A DNA stretch of 10,583 nt from an uncultured Dechloromonas sp. (GTDB taxonomy: Bacteria > Pseudomonadota > Gammaproteobacteria > Burkholderiales > Rhodocyclaceae), in the NCBI GenBank assembly GCA_946477505.1, contig CAMKYP010000101.1, forward strand, positions 1 to 10,583, given 5' to 3'. The position numbers and the translations under genes were made by a program. Below, piece by piece: positions 1-6,205 of this stretch (position 1 is the first letter of the stretch; the number at the start of each line of letters is the position of its first letter). The notes under the pieces were generated by a model. It made no database searches, was not told the origin of the DNA, and worked only from the letters and a program-made list of their open reading frames with translations.

Positions 1-445
1 CGCCGCCGGAGAGATGCTTGGGGTAATGTTTCAGGCGATGGTCGAGGCCGACACGTTCCAGCCAACCGCGCGCCGTCTCCGCCGCGCCGGCAACTCCCGC
101 CAGTTCGAGCGGCAGCATGACATTCTCCAGCGCCGTCAGCGAAGGCAGCAACTGGAAGGACTGGAAGACGAAGCCGAGCGCGCGTCCGCGCAACCTGGCC
201 AGTTGATCTTCATCCAGAGCGTTCAAGGATACGCCGTCAAGCCGGACTTCCCCCGAACTTGGCGCATCCAGGCCGGCGAGCAGGCCGAGCAGGGTGGACT
301 TGCCCGAACCCGAGGCACCGATGATCGCCACCGTTTCACCCGACATGACCGAAAAGGAAATATCCTGCAGAATCACCAGTTGCTCGCCGCCGTTATCGAC
401 GGTCTTGCCCAAGCCCGAGACTTCCACTACCGGTTTATCTGCCAT
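1..445 (-). CDS. ybbA: ABC transporter ATP-binding protein, YbbA/LolD/MacB type (partial, C-terminus beyond left edge)
   Basis: The first 148 codons of an ABC ATPase are present; the rest lies left of the window. It should bind and hydrolyse ATP on the cytoplasmic side of an inner-membrane transporter of the LolD/MacB/YbbA family, usually paired with a FtsX-like permease (YbbP) encoded next in line. Visible motifs are Walker A GASGSGKST at residues 43-51, a Q-loop at Gln95 inside the family-typical GFVFQSFQLLPSLTALENVM segment, and the signature LSGG at 145-148, exactly where the window cuts. The ATG at 445 is supported by a purine-rich GGAAGAGGA about 8 bases upstream on the minus strand. 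The gene diverges from tesA, as ybbA does in E. coli, which is why I prefer YbbA to LolD. The substrate is unknown. Confidence 0.93.
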   Translation of the reverse strand, partial: MADKPVVEVSGLGKTVDNGGEQLVILQDISFSVMSGETVAIIGASGSGKSTLLGLLAGLDAPSSGEVRLDGVSLNALDEDQLARLRGRALGFVFQSFQLLPSLTALENVMLPLELAGVAGAAETARGWLERVGLDHRLKHYPKHLSGG

Positions 446-1058
446 GCGGCCCGTCCTCTTCCTTTGCCTGTTCGTGTCTGCCCTGCTCTGTCTGCCGCTG
501 CCAGCCCAGGCAGCGAAGACCATCCTGATCATGGGCGATTCGCTCTCCGCCGGCTACGGCATACGGCCCGAGCAGGCCTGGCCGGCCCTGCTCGGCAAGC
601 GATTGTCCGAAAAACGGCTCGATTATAGCGTCGCCAACCTGTCGATCTCCGGCGAGACCACCGCCGGCGGTCGTTCCCGCCTCGACGCGGCGCTCAAGAC
701 CCACAAGCCGGCCGTCGTCGTCATTGCCCTTGGCGCCAACGATGGCCTGCGCGGCCTGCCGCTAGGCCAGATGCGCGACAACCTGAATGCCATGATCGAT
801 GCATCGCGTGCCAGCGGCGCCAAAGTCGCGCTGGCCGGCATGCGCCTGCCACCCAATTATGGCCCGTACTCCAATGACTTCGTGCGCAGCTTTGCCGAGA
901 TCGCCAAGGCGAAAAAGGCGCCCCTGATCGAATTCCTGCTTGAGCCGGTAGCCGCCCAGGCCCGCTACTTCCAGGCGGACAACCTGCACCCGGTTGCCGA
1001 AGCGCAGCCTCTGATCCTGGAGCACGTCTGGCCCACCCTGCTCCCCTTGCTAAAATAG
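444..1058 (+). CDS. tesA: Periplasmic GDSL-type arylesterase / acyl-CoA thioesterase I
   Basis: A 204-residue SGNH/GDSL hydrolase. The family (TesA/ApeA) cleaves acyl-CoA thioesters and short aryl or lysophospholipid esters in the periplasm. Residues 1-23 form a signal peptide: Arg2, a hydrophobic core, then cleavage after PAQA. All four SGNH blocks are visible: GDSLS with nucleophile Ser33, ISGETTAGG (oxyanion Gly), GANDG (Asn), and DNLHP with Asp179 and His182. With 23 residues removed, the catalytic spacing (about Ser10, Asp156, His159) is close to that of E. coli TesA. The ATG at 444 is the only one that gives the signal peptide; a longer in-frame reading from 294 runs through ybbA antisense and was rejected. 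No clear Shine-Dalgarno precedes it, since that DNA codes for ybbA on the other strand. mnmH follows after 4 bases, so the two are probably co-transcribed. Confidence 0.95.
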   Translation: MRPVLFLCLFVSALLCLPLPAQAAKTILIMGDSLSAGYGIRPEQAWPALLGKRLSEKRLDYSVANLSISGETTAGGRSRLDAALKTHKPAVVVIALGANDGLRGLPLGQMRDNLNAMIDASRASGAKVALAGMRLPPNYGPYSNDFVRSFAEIAKAKKAPLIEFLLEPVAAQARYFQADNLHPVAEAQPLILEHVWPTLLPLLK

Positions 1059-1062
1059 CGGG

Positions 1063-2124
1063 ATGAAACGTCCCAACCCCACCGTGGCCGACCTGGCGGC
1101 CTACGACGAAATCATCGACGTGCGCTCCCCAAGCGAATTCGCCGAAGACCACATTCCGGGCGCCATCAATTGCCCGGTACTGGACGATGCGCAACGCGCC
1201 GAGGTCGGCACCCTCTACAAACAGGTTTCGCCTTTCGAAGCCAAGAAGATCGGCGCCGCGCTGGTTTCCGAGAACATCGGCCGCCACCTGAAAGAACGCT
1301 TTCTTGATCGCCCCAAAAGCTGGAAGCCGCTGATCTACTGCTGGCGCGGCGGCGAGCGCAGCGGCTCGATGACGACCATCTTCCGCGCCATCGGCTGGAA
1401 CGCCGGACAACTCGACGGTGGCTACAAGTCCTGGCGCAGCCACGTCATCGCGCAACTGGATGAACTGCCGACACGATACCGCTTCATCGTCCTCTGCGGC
1501 GCCACCGGCAACGCCAAGACGCGCATCCTGCAAGCGCTGGGTAAACGGGGTACGCAGATTCTCGATCTGGAAACGCTGGCCAGCCACAAGGGGTCGGTGC
1601 TCGGCGTGCTGCCCGATCAGCCACAGCCTTCGCAGAAGGCCTTTGAAACGGCCCTGCTGGCCTCGCTGTCAGGACTCGACCCGCAGCGCCCGGTATTCGT
1701 CGAGGCTGAAAGTCGCAAAATCGGCAACCTGCACGTTCCGGAAGCCCTGATCGAGCGCATCCGACAAAGCGACTGCGTGACGGTCGATGCCACGCGCGAG
1801 GCCCGCGTCAGCTTCCTGCTCAAGGATTACGACTACTTTCTTGGCCGCCCGGAACTGCTGGCGTCACGCCTGGAAGTCCTGCGCTCGCAACACAGCCGGG
1901 AAACCATCGAGCGCTGGCATGAACAGGTCAGGGCCGGCGACTGGCCGGCGCTAGTGCGCGAACTGCTCGAACTGCACTACGACCCCTTGTACCACCGTTC
2001 GCAACACAACAACTTCACCGGCATGCGCCACCCAGAAGCCTTCACCACCGACGACCTGTCGCCAGCCGGTATCGAGCACCTGGCCGATGCCATCGCTCAG
2101 TCGCGCACGGCGCAGATGGCCTGA
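1063..2124 (+). CDS. mnmH: tRNA 2-selenouridine synthase (SelU/MnmH/YbbB)
   Basis: A 353-residue protein, near the usual length (E. coli about 364). The enzyme replaces the sulfur of 2-thiouridine at tRNA wobble position 34 with selenium, using selenophosphate, through a geranylated intermediate. The N-terminal rhodanese domain holds the catalytic Cys93 in CWRGGERS. The C-terminal part has a P-loop-like GATGNAKT at 146-153, followed by the typical LASHKGSVLG. It lies 4 bases after the tesA stop with only a weak GCGGG ahead of the ATG, so translational coupling is likely. Its last 28 bases overlap the 3' end of the convergent methyltransferase gene. Presence of this gene implies selenophosphate synthetase (selD) elsewhere in the genome; it is not in this window. 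Confidence 0.95.
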   Translation: MKRPNPTVADLAAYDEIIDVRSPSEFAEDHIPGAINCPVLDDAQRAEVGTLYKQVSPFEAKKIGAALVSENIGRHLKERFLDRPKSWKPLIYCWRGGERSGSMTTIFRAIGWNAGQLDGGYKSWRSHVIAQLDELPTRYRFIVLCGATGNAKTRILQALGKRGTQILDLETLASHKGSVLGVLPDQPQPSQKAFETALLASLSGLDPQRPVFVEAESRKIGNLHVPEALIERIRQSDCVTVDATREARVSFLLKDYDYFLGRPELLASRLEVLRSQHSRETIERWHEQVRAGDWPALVRELLELHYDPLYHRSQHNNFTGMRHPEAFTTDDLSPAGIEHLADAIAQSRTAQMA

Positions 2125-2636
2125 CGCATGGCCGGTTTCGGGCTATCCACGTAGCCTTCCTCGAAGGCTACTTCCCGCAAGCCGGCAGCAGCGGCAATTT
2201 CGCGCAATTCGCCGGGGCGCAACAGAAAATCGGGATTCGACGGCTTGCCATAGGCCGCGTTGCCGAGCATGAAGGTTTCGTAGATCAGTACCCCGCCTGG
2301 CGCCAGCATGGCCAGCAGATCGTTCAGACGGGCTCGCCACAGGTAGTTGGTGACGACGATGCCGGCGTAGCGACGACCGCTCAAGGGCCATGCGTCGCCT
2401 TCCAGGTCGAGCCGGCTGGTTTCGACACCGGCGCAGCCGTTCAGGCCGGCGATGGCCGCCGCATCGCGGTCGACGGCATGCACCGCGTACCCCTTGGCGG
2501 CCAGCCAGCGGGCATGGCGTCCGCTGCCGCAGGCCAGGTCGAGCACCGTCCCTCCAGCGGGAATTCGCTCGCCATGCCGCAATACCCAGGAAGATGGCGG
2601 TATGATCGTCGGGTTTTCATTCAAGGAGATCGGCAT
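2097..2636 (-). CDS. Class I SAM-dependent methyltransferase, substrate unknown
   Basis: A Rossmann-fold methyltransferase of about 179 residues. Motif I is VLDLACGSGRHA at residues 31-42, an acidic residue after strand 2 is Asp56 in AVDRD, and a strand-4 region reads IVVTNYLWR, followed by GGVLIYETFM. This pattern matches small TehB-like methyltransferases of unknown substrate common in beta- and gammaproteobacteria. The start is uncertain. The frame is open back to 2831, but that upstream part is antisense to the OsmC gene and has no family features. ATG at 2636 or 2645 fits best; neither has a good ribosome-binding site. The 2636 start interlocks with the OsmC start in a CATG palindrome. 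The 3' end overlaps mnmH tail to tail by 28 bases. Confidence 0.8.
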   Translation of the reverse strand: MPISLNENPTIIPPSSWVLRHGERIPAGGTVLDLACGSGRHARWLAAKGYAVHAVDRDAAAIAGLNGCAGVETSRLDLEGDAWPLSGRRYAGIVVTNYLWRARLNDLLAMLAPGGVLIYETFMLGNAAYGKPSNPDFLLRPGELREIAAAAGLREVAFEEGYVDSPKPAMRQAICAVRD

Positions 2637-3042
2637 GTCGGGCATCGTGATCGTTGCGGAAAATGGAAAGGGAAGATACCAGCAGGTGGTGACTGCCGGC
2701 CAGCACCAGTGGCTTGCCGACGAACCCGAAAGCCTGGGCGGCTCGGATGCCGGCCCGGCGCCGTTCGATCTGGTGATGTCCGGACTGGGCGCCTGCACCT
2801 CGATGACGCTGCGTATGTATGCCGAACGCAAAGGACTGCCGCTGGAGCGGATCAGCGTCGCGCTGAGTCACGACAAGGTCGAGGTCGACGGCGCCAATCG
2901 CGACCGGATCAGCCGGCGGATCACCCTCGAAGGCAACTTGAGCGACGAGCAGCGCCAGCGCCTGTTGGAAATCGCCAACAAGTGTCCGGTCCATCGCCTC
3001 TTGTCGCAGTCGGCGATCCTTGCATGCAGCCTGGAAAACTAG
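2635..3042 (+). CDS. OsmC family protein (probable thiol peroxidase, YhfA-like)
   Basis: A 135-residue OsmC-fold protein. OsmC/Ohr proteins reduce hydroperoxides in the cytoplasm with a pair of cysteines, and both are here: Cys54 in SGLGACTSMTLRMYAERK and Cys117 in NKCPVHR. The GACTSMTLR form resembles the YhfA-like OsmC branch rather than classical Ohr. The start at 2635 is well supported by AAGGAGAT 4 bases upstream; longer in-frame readings cross the methyltransferase antisense and were dropped. The promoter must lie inside the divergent methyltransferase gene. No terminator was seen before the next gene, but the 90-base gap holds a candidate promoter. The peroxide substrate is not predictable from sequence. 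Confidence 0.93.
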   Translation: MSGIVIVAENGKGRYQQVVTAGQHQWLADEPESLGGSDAGPAPFDLVMSGLGACTSMTLRMYAERKGLPLERISVALSHDKVEVDGANRDRISRRITLEGNLSDEQRQRLLEIANKCPVHRLLSQSAILACSLEN

Positions 3043-3063
3043 CCAATAACCCTGACTGGATCA

Positions 3064-3092
3064 ATGACAATACAGGGCACCTGTGAGAAAAT
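3064..3092 (+). promoter_or_regulatory. Candidate sigma-70 promoter for the acyl-CoA synthetase/GNAT gene
   Basis: ATGACA at 3064-3069 matches the -35 consensus at 5 of 6 positions. GAAAAT at 3087-3092 matches the -10 consensus at 4 of 6, with a 17-base spacer. The spacer contains a small inverted repeat, ACAGG-GCA-CCTGT (3072-3084), that could be an operator. The start codon follows 40 bases later, behind GAGGGG. This was identified by eye only. Confidence 0.35.
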
Positions 3093-3132
3093 GACGCACT
3101 GCACAATAACAGCCTAACACGAGGGGCTTGCC

Positions 3133-5850
3133 ATGCTGGAACAGCACTATCTCACCGCGCTTTTCGAACCGAAATCCGTCGCCGTGATCGGCGCCTCGGA
3201 CCGTGAAAATTCGGTCGGCAACATCATCTTCAAGAACATCCTTGGCTCCGGCTACAAAGGCCGGCTCTACGCCATCAACCCGAAGCACGACACCATCCAG
3301 GGGCAGCAGGCCTACAAGTCGATCGAGGAAATCGGCGCCCGCGTCGAGCTGGCGGTCATCGCCACTCGCGCCCAGACCGTTCCCCAGTTGATCGAGCAGT
3401 GCGGCCGCAGCGGCGTGCGCAACGTCATCGTGATCACCGCCGGCTTCTCCGAGTCCGGCCACGTCGGCGCCGCCATCGAGCGCAAGATGCTCGAGATCGC
3501 CCGCTCCTACAACGTCCGCATCCTCGGCCCGAACTGTCTGGGCATCATCCGCCCCGAACTCGGCCTCAACGCCACCTTCGCCAAGATCACCGCCAAGGCC
3601 GGCAACCTGGCCCTCGTCTCGCAGTCCGGCGCCATGTGCTCCGCCGTGCTCGACTGGGCCAAGGCCAACGACGTCGGCTTCTCGTCGGTGATCTCCATCG
3701 GCATGACCGCCGACGTCGATTTCGGCGAAATCCTCGATTACCTGATCTACGACAGCCGCACCCACTACATCCTGATGTACGTGGAAGGCATCCGCAATGC
3801 CCGCCGCTTCATGAGCGCCCTGCGTTCCGCTGCCCGCATCAAGCCGATCATCCTGCTCAAGGCTGGCCGCCACGAGGCCGGCGCCATGGCCACCGCCACC
3901 CACTCCGGCATGGCCGCCGTATCCGACACCGTGTTCGACGCCGCCGTGCGCCGTGCCGGCGTCGTCCGCGTGCAGAACGTCGGCCAGCTGTTCTATGCCG
4001 CCAAGGCGCTGGCTTCCAAGTTCCGCCCGCAGGGCAACCGCCTGGCCATCATCACCAACGGCGGCGGCCCGGGCGCCATGGCCGCCGACCGTGCCGGCGA
4101 CCTCGGCATTCCGCTGGCCGAACTGACCAACGAAACGATGGCGGTGCTCAACAAGGCGATGCCGACCAACTGGTCGCACGCCAACCCCATCGACATCGGC
4201 GGCGATGCGACGCCCGAGCGTTACCGCGACGCGATCATGGCCGTCACCCACGACGCGAACGTAGACAGCACGCTGGTCATGCTGTCGCCGCAGGCGATGA
4301 CCGACCCGCTCGCCGTCGCCAAGGCGATCATCGAAGTCGCCGACAAATTGAACCGTTCGCTGATCTGTTGCTGGATGGGCGAGGACCAGGTGCGCGAGGG
4401 CCGCAAGCTGCTCGAAGAGAACGGTATCCCGGCCTTCCGCATGCCGGAAACCGCCATCGAGCTGTTCCATCACATTTCGAAGTACTACCGCAACCAGAAG
4501 CTGTTGCTGCAGACGCCGGAACCGACCCGCCAGCACGGCCGCCCCGAGGCCGAAGGTGCCAAGATGCTGATCGAGGCCTTGCTCGCCGAACGGCGCAAGG
4601 TGCTGTCGGAAATGGAATCCAAGGCCATCCTGCGTGCGTTCAAGGTGCCGGTGGCCCAGACCATGGTGGCCCGCACGGCAACCGAAGCCCTGCTGCTCGC
4701 CGAGCAGATCGGCTTCCCGATCGCCATGAAGGTCGACTCGCCGGACCTGCCGCACAAGTCGGACGCCGGCGGCGTGCGCCTCAACATCGGCAATGCGCCG
4801 GCGGTGCGCAACGCCTACCACGACATCATCGACACGGTGCACAAGCGCCGCCCGGATGCCAAGATCAACGGCGTATCGATCGAGCCCTTCCTCTCCCGCC
4901 CGAACGGCCGCGAACTGATGATCGGTGTTTTCCGCGACCCGATCTTCGGGCCGGTCATCACCTTCGGCGCCGGCGGTTTCGATGTCGAAATCTTCTCCGA
5001 CCGCTCGGTCGCGCTGCCGCCGCTCAACCGCTTCCTGGCCAAGGACCTCATCGACTCGACCCGCGCCGCCAAGATTCTCGGCCAGTTCCACAACATGCCG
5101 CCGGCCGACCGCGAAGCGATCAAGGAAGTGCTGCTCTGCATCTCGGAAATGGTCTGCGAATTGCCGTGGATCCAGGAGCTCGACCTCAACCCGCTGATCG
5201 TCGATGAAAACGGCGCCATCGCCGCCGATGCCCGTATCGTCATCGACCACGCGGCGAGCGCCACCGGCGACCGCTACGCCCACATGTCGATCTACCCCTA
5301 TCCGGTACACCTGATCCAGGAATGGCAGATGAACGACGGCCAGGTCGTCACCATCCGTCCGATCCGCCCGGAGGATGCCGACATGGAGCAGGAATTCGTC
5401 AAGAACATGTCCGACGAATCCCGCTACTACCGCTTCATGGATACCCTGCGCGAGCTGACCCAGACCATGCTGGTGCGCTTCACGCAGATCGACTACGACC
5501 GCGAAATGGCCTTGGTAGCGACGATCACCAAGGAACTCGAGGACAATGTCGACGGCGTCGAGCCGTACGAGCACCAGATTGGCGTCGCCCGCTACGTGGT
5601 CAATCCGGACGGCGAATCGGTCGAGTTTGCGCTGGCCGTCGGCGACGACTGGCAGAAGTGCGGTGTCGGCCGCAAGCTGATGACGGCGCTGATCGAGTGT
5701 GCCCGCATGAAGGGCTACCGCGCCGTGGTCGGCGACGTGCTGTCGACCAATGCCAAGATGTTCCGCCTGATGACCAGCCTCGGCTTTACCATCCACCCGC
5801 ACCCGGACGACACGGCCGTCAAGCGCGTGGTCAAGCCGCTGACGGGCTGA
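3133..5850 (+). CDS. Fusion of ADP-forming acyl-CoA synthetase with GNAT protein acetyltransferase (Pat/PatZ-like)
   Basis: A 905-residue protein in the Pat/PatZ (YfiQ) architecture; E. coli PatZ is about 886 residues. Order: CoA-binding Rossmann domain (about 8-135, with VAVIGAS and GPNCLG), succinyl-CoA-ligase-like domains (about 150-460, with SQSGA and YVEGI), ATP-grasp domain (about 485-705, with HKSDAGGV), and GNAT domain (about 735-900). The GNAT part has Glu831 in VEFALAV and an acetyl-CoA loop QKCGVGRKLM at 841-850. The family acetylates lysines of acetyl-CoA synthetase and other proteins. Unlike enterobacterial Pat, the positions of both histidines that carry phosphate in true ADP-forming synthetases are occupied by His: His257 (ATHSGM) and His541 (PHKSDAGG). 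The synthetase half may therefore be active, making acetyl- or acyl-CoA plus ATP in reversible fashion. GAGGGG lies 7 bases before the ATG. The gene ends at a strong terminator. Confidence 0.95.
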   Translation: MLEQHYLTALFEPKSVAVIGASDRENSVGNIIFKNILGSGYKGRLYAINPKHDTIQGQQAYKSIEEIGARVELAVIATRAQTVPQLIEQCGRSGVRNVIVITAGFSESGHVGAAIERKMLEIARSYNVRILGPNCLGIIRPELGLNATFAKITAKAGNLALVSQSGAMCSAVLDWAKANDVGFSSVISIGMTADVDFGEILDYLIYDSRTHYILMYVEGIRNARRFMSALRSAARIKPIILLKAGRHEAGAMATATHSGMAAVSDTVFDAAVRRAGVVRVQNVGQLFYAAKALASKFRPQGNRLAIITNGGGPGAMAADRAGDLGIPLAELTNETMAVLNKAMPTNWSHANPIDIGGDATPERYRDAIMAVTHDANVDSTLVMLSPQAMTDPLAVAKAIIEVADKLNRSLICCWMGEDQVREGRKLLEENGIPAFRMPETAIELFHHISKYYRNQKLLLQTPEPTRQHGRPEAEGAKMLIEALLAERRKVLSEMESKAILRAFKVPVAQTMVARTATEALLLAEQIGFPIAMKVDSPDLPHKSDAGGVRLNIGNAPAVRNAYHDIIDTVHKRRPDAKINGVSIEPFLSRPNGRELMIGVFRDPIFGPVITFGAGGFDVEIFSDRSVALPPLNRFLAKDLIDSTRAAKILGQFHNMPPADREAIKEVLLCISEMVCELPWIQELDLNPLIVDENGAIAADARIVIDHAASATGDRYAHMSIYPYPVHLIQEWQMNDGQVVTIRPIRPEDADMEQEFVKNMSDESRYYRFMDTLRELTQTMLVRFTQIDYDREMALVATITKELEDNVDGVEPYEHQIGVARYVVNPDGESVEFALAVGDDWQKCGVGRKLMTALIECARMKGYRAVVGDVLSTNAKMFRLMTSLGFTIHPHPDDTAVKRVVKPLTG

Positions 5851-5860
5851 CCCTGGATTG

Positions 5861-5878
5861 CTCCGGACTCGTCCGGAG
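5861..5878 (+). repeat. Perfect inverted repeat just after the synthetase/GNAT stop codon
   Basis: CTCCGGAC-TC-GTCCGGAG is a perfect 8-base inverted repeat. As RNA it would form a 7-bp stem with a CTCG-like tetraloop. It starts 10 bases after the stop at 5850 and sits 11 bases before the intrinsic terminator. It has no T-tract, so it is more likely a 3'-end-stabilising hairpin than a terminator of its own. Confidence 0.6.
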
Positions 5879-5889
5879 TACACCAAAGC

Positions 5890-5916
5890 AAAAAGCCGGT
5901 CGATGACCGGCTTTTT
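5890..5916. terminator. Bidirectional rho-independent terminator
   Basis: A perfect 12-bp stem, AAAAAGCCGGTC (5890-5901) with GACCGGCTTTTT (5905-5916), around a 3-base loop. The GC core is flanked by A5 on the left and T5 on the right, so it works as a terminator in both directions. It separates the synthetase/GNAT gene (+) from the convergent DUF3460 gene (-). Confidence 0.92.
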
Positions 5917-5934
5917 CTTTGAACGTCGCGGCGT

Positions 5935-6144
5935 TTACTCGCCGAAGAAATTCACGTCGTACGGGTAGGACTTCTGCGGAACCTTGGAAGCGGCGTTACG
6001 TACCGAAGTATCGACATCCTGCTTCTTGTCCCACCACAGGGCGCGGCCGGCCTTCTGGTCTTCGACCCACTCCGGATTCTTGGCAAGCATTTCGTTCATC
6101 CAATTCTGATGATCGGACGTGTACGTGGTATTGACGTCACCCAT
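5935..6144 (-). CDS. DUF3460 family protein
   Basis: A 69-residue, charged, probably cytoplasmic protein with no signal peptide or membrane segment. The central KAGRALWWDK (31-40), preceded by a helix with MNEMLAKNPEW, is the hallmark of DUF3460, a short betaproteobacterial family of unknown function. Length fits the family. On the minus strand, GAGGAA lies about 11 bases before the ATG, a little far. A separate promoter appears to lie just upstream, so it need not depend on gdhA transcription, although it sits 61 bases downstream of gdhA on the same strand. It ends 18 bases from the shared terminator. No function can be assigned. Confidence 0.9.
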   Translation of the reverse strand: MGDVNTTYTSDHQNWMNEMLAKNPEWVEDQKAGRALWWDKKQDVDTSVRNAASKVPQKSYPYDVNFFGE

Positions 6145-6182
6145 TTCGCGACATTCCTCAAGCTAAACAAGACAATTCTGCG

Positions 6183-6191
6183 ATTCTAGCA
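6183..6191 (-). promoter_or_regulatory. Candidate extended -10 promoter for the DUF3460 gene
   Basis: On the minus strand TGCTAGAAT (6191-6183) is a full extended -10 element, TGn followed by a 5-of-6 match to TATAAT. No good -35 box is found at 17 bases, which is common for extended -10 promoters. The expected transcript would have a leader of about 30 bases before the ATG at 6144. It lies in the 61-base gap after the gdhA stop. Confidence 0.5.
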
Positions 6192-6205
6192 TGCCGTATC
6201 GGCCC

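Noticed and set aside
294..443. N-terminal extension of tesA
   Set aside because: It is antisense to the conserved ybbA region and would bury the signal peptide.
721..1587. A 288-codon minus-strand frame across tesA and mnmH
   Set aside because: It spans two genuine genes and their junction on the opposite strand and shows no domain or start signal.
2637..2831. N-terminal extension of the methyltransferase to an ATG at 2831
   Set aside because: The extra residues are antisense to the OsmC active-site region and lack family resemblance; the methyltransferase fold begins near residue 17 of the shorter form.
3399..5207. A 602-codon plus-strand frame within the synthetase/GNAT gene
   Set aside because: It is extremely Arg/Pro/Gln/His-rich, a typical out-of-frame product of GC-rich coding DNA, with no start signal or domain.
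3061..5886. A 941-codon open frame antisense to the whole synthetase/GNAT gene
   Set aside because: It is codon-aligned with the real gene, so a stop would need a sense TTA, CTA or TCA codon, which a high-GC genome avoids. Its product is a low-information His/Val/Gly/Asp-rich string, while the plus strand has complete catalytic motifs.
6137..6154. A five-codon ORF (MSRNG) overlapping the DUF3460 start
   Set aside because: GAGGA lies directly against its ATG, too close for initiation; the same purines more plausibly serve the DUF3460 start.
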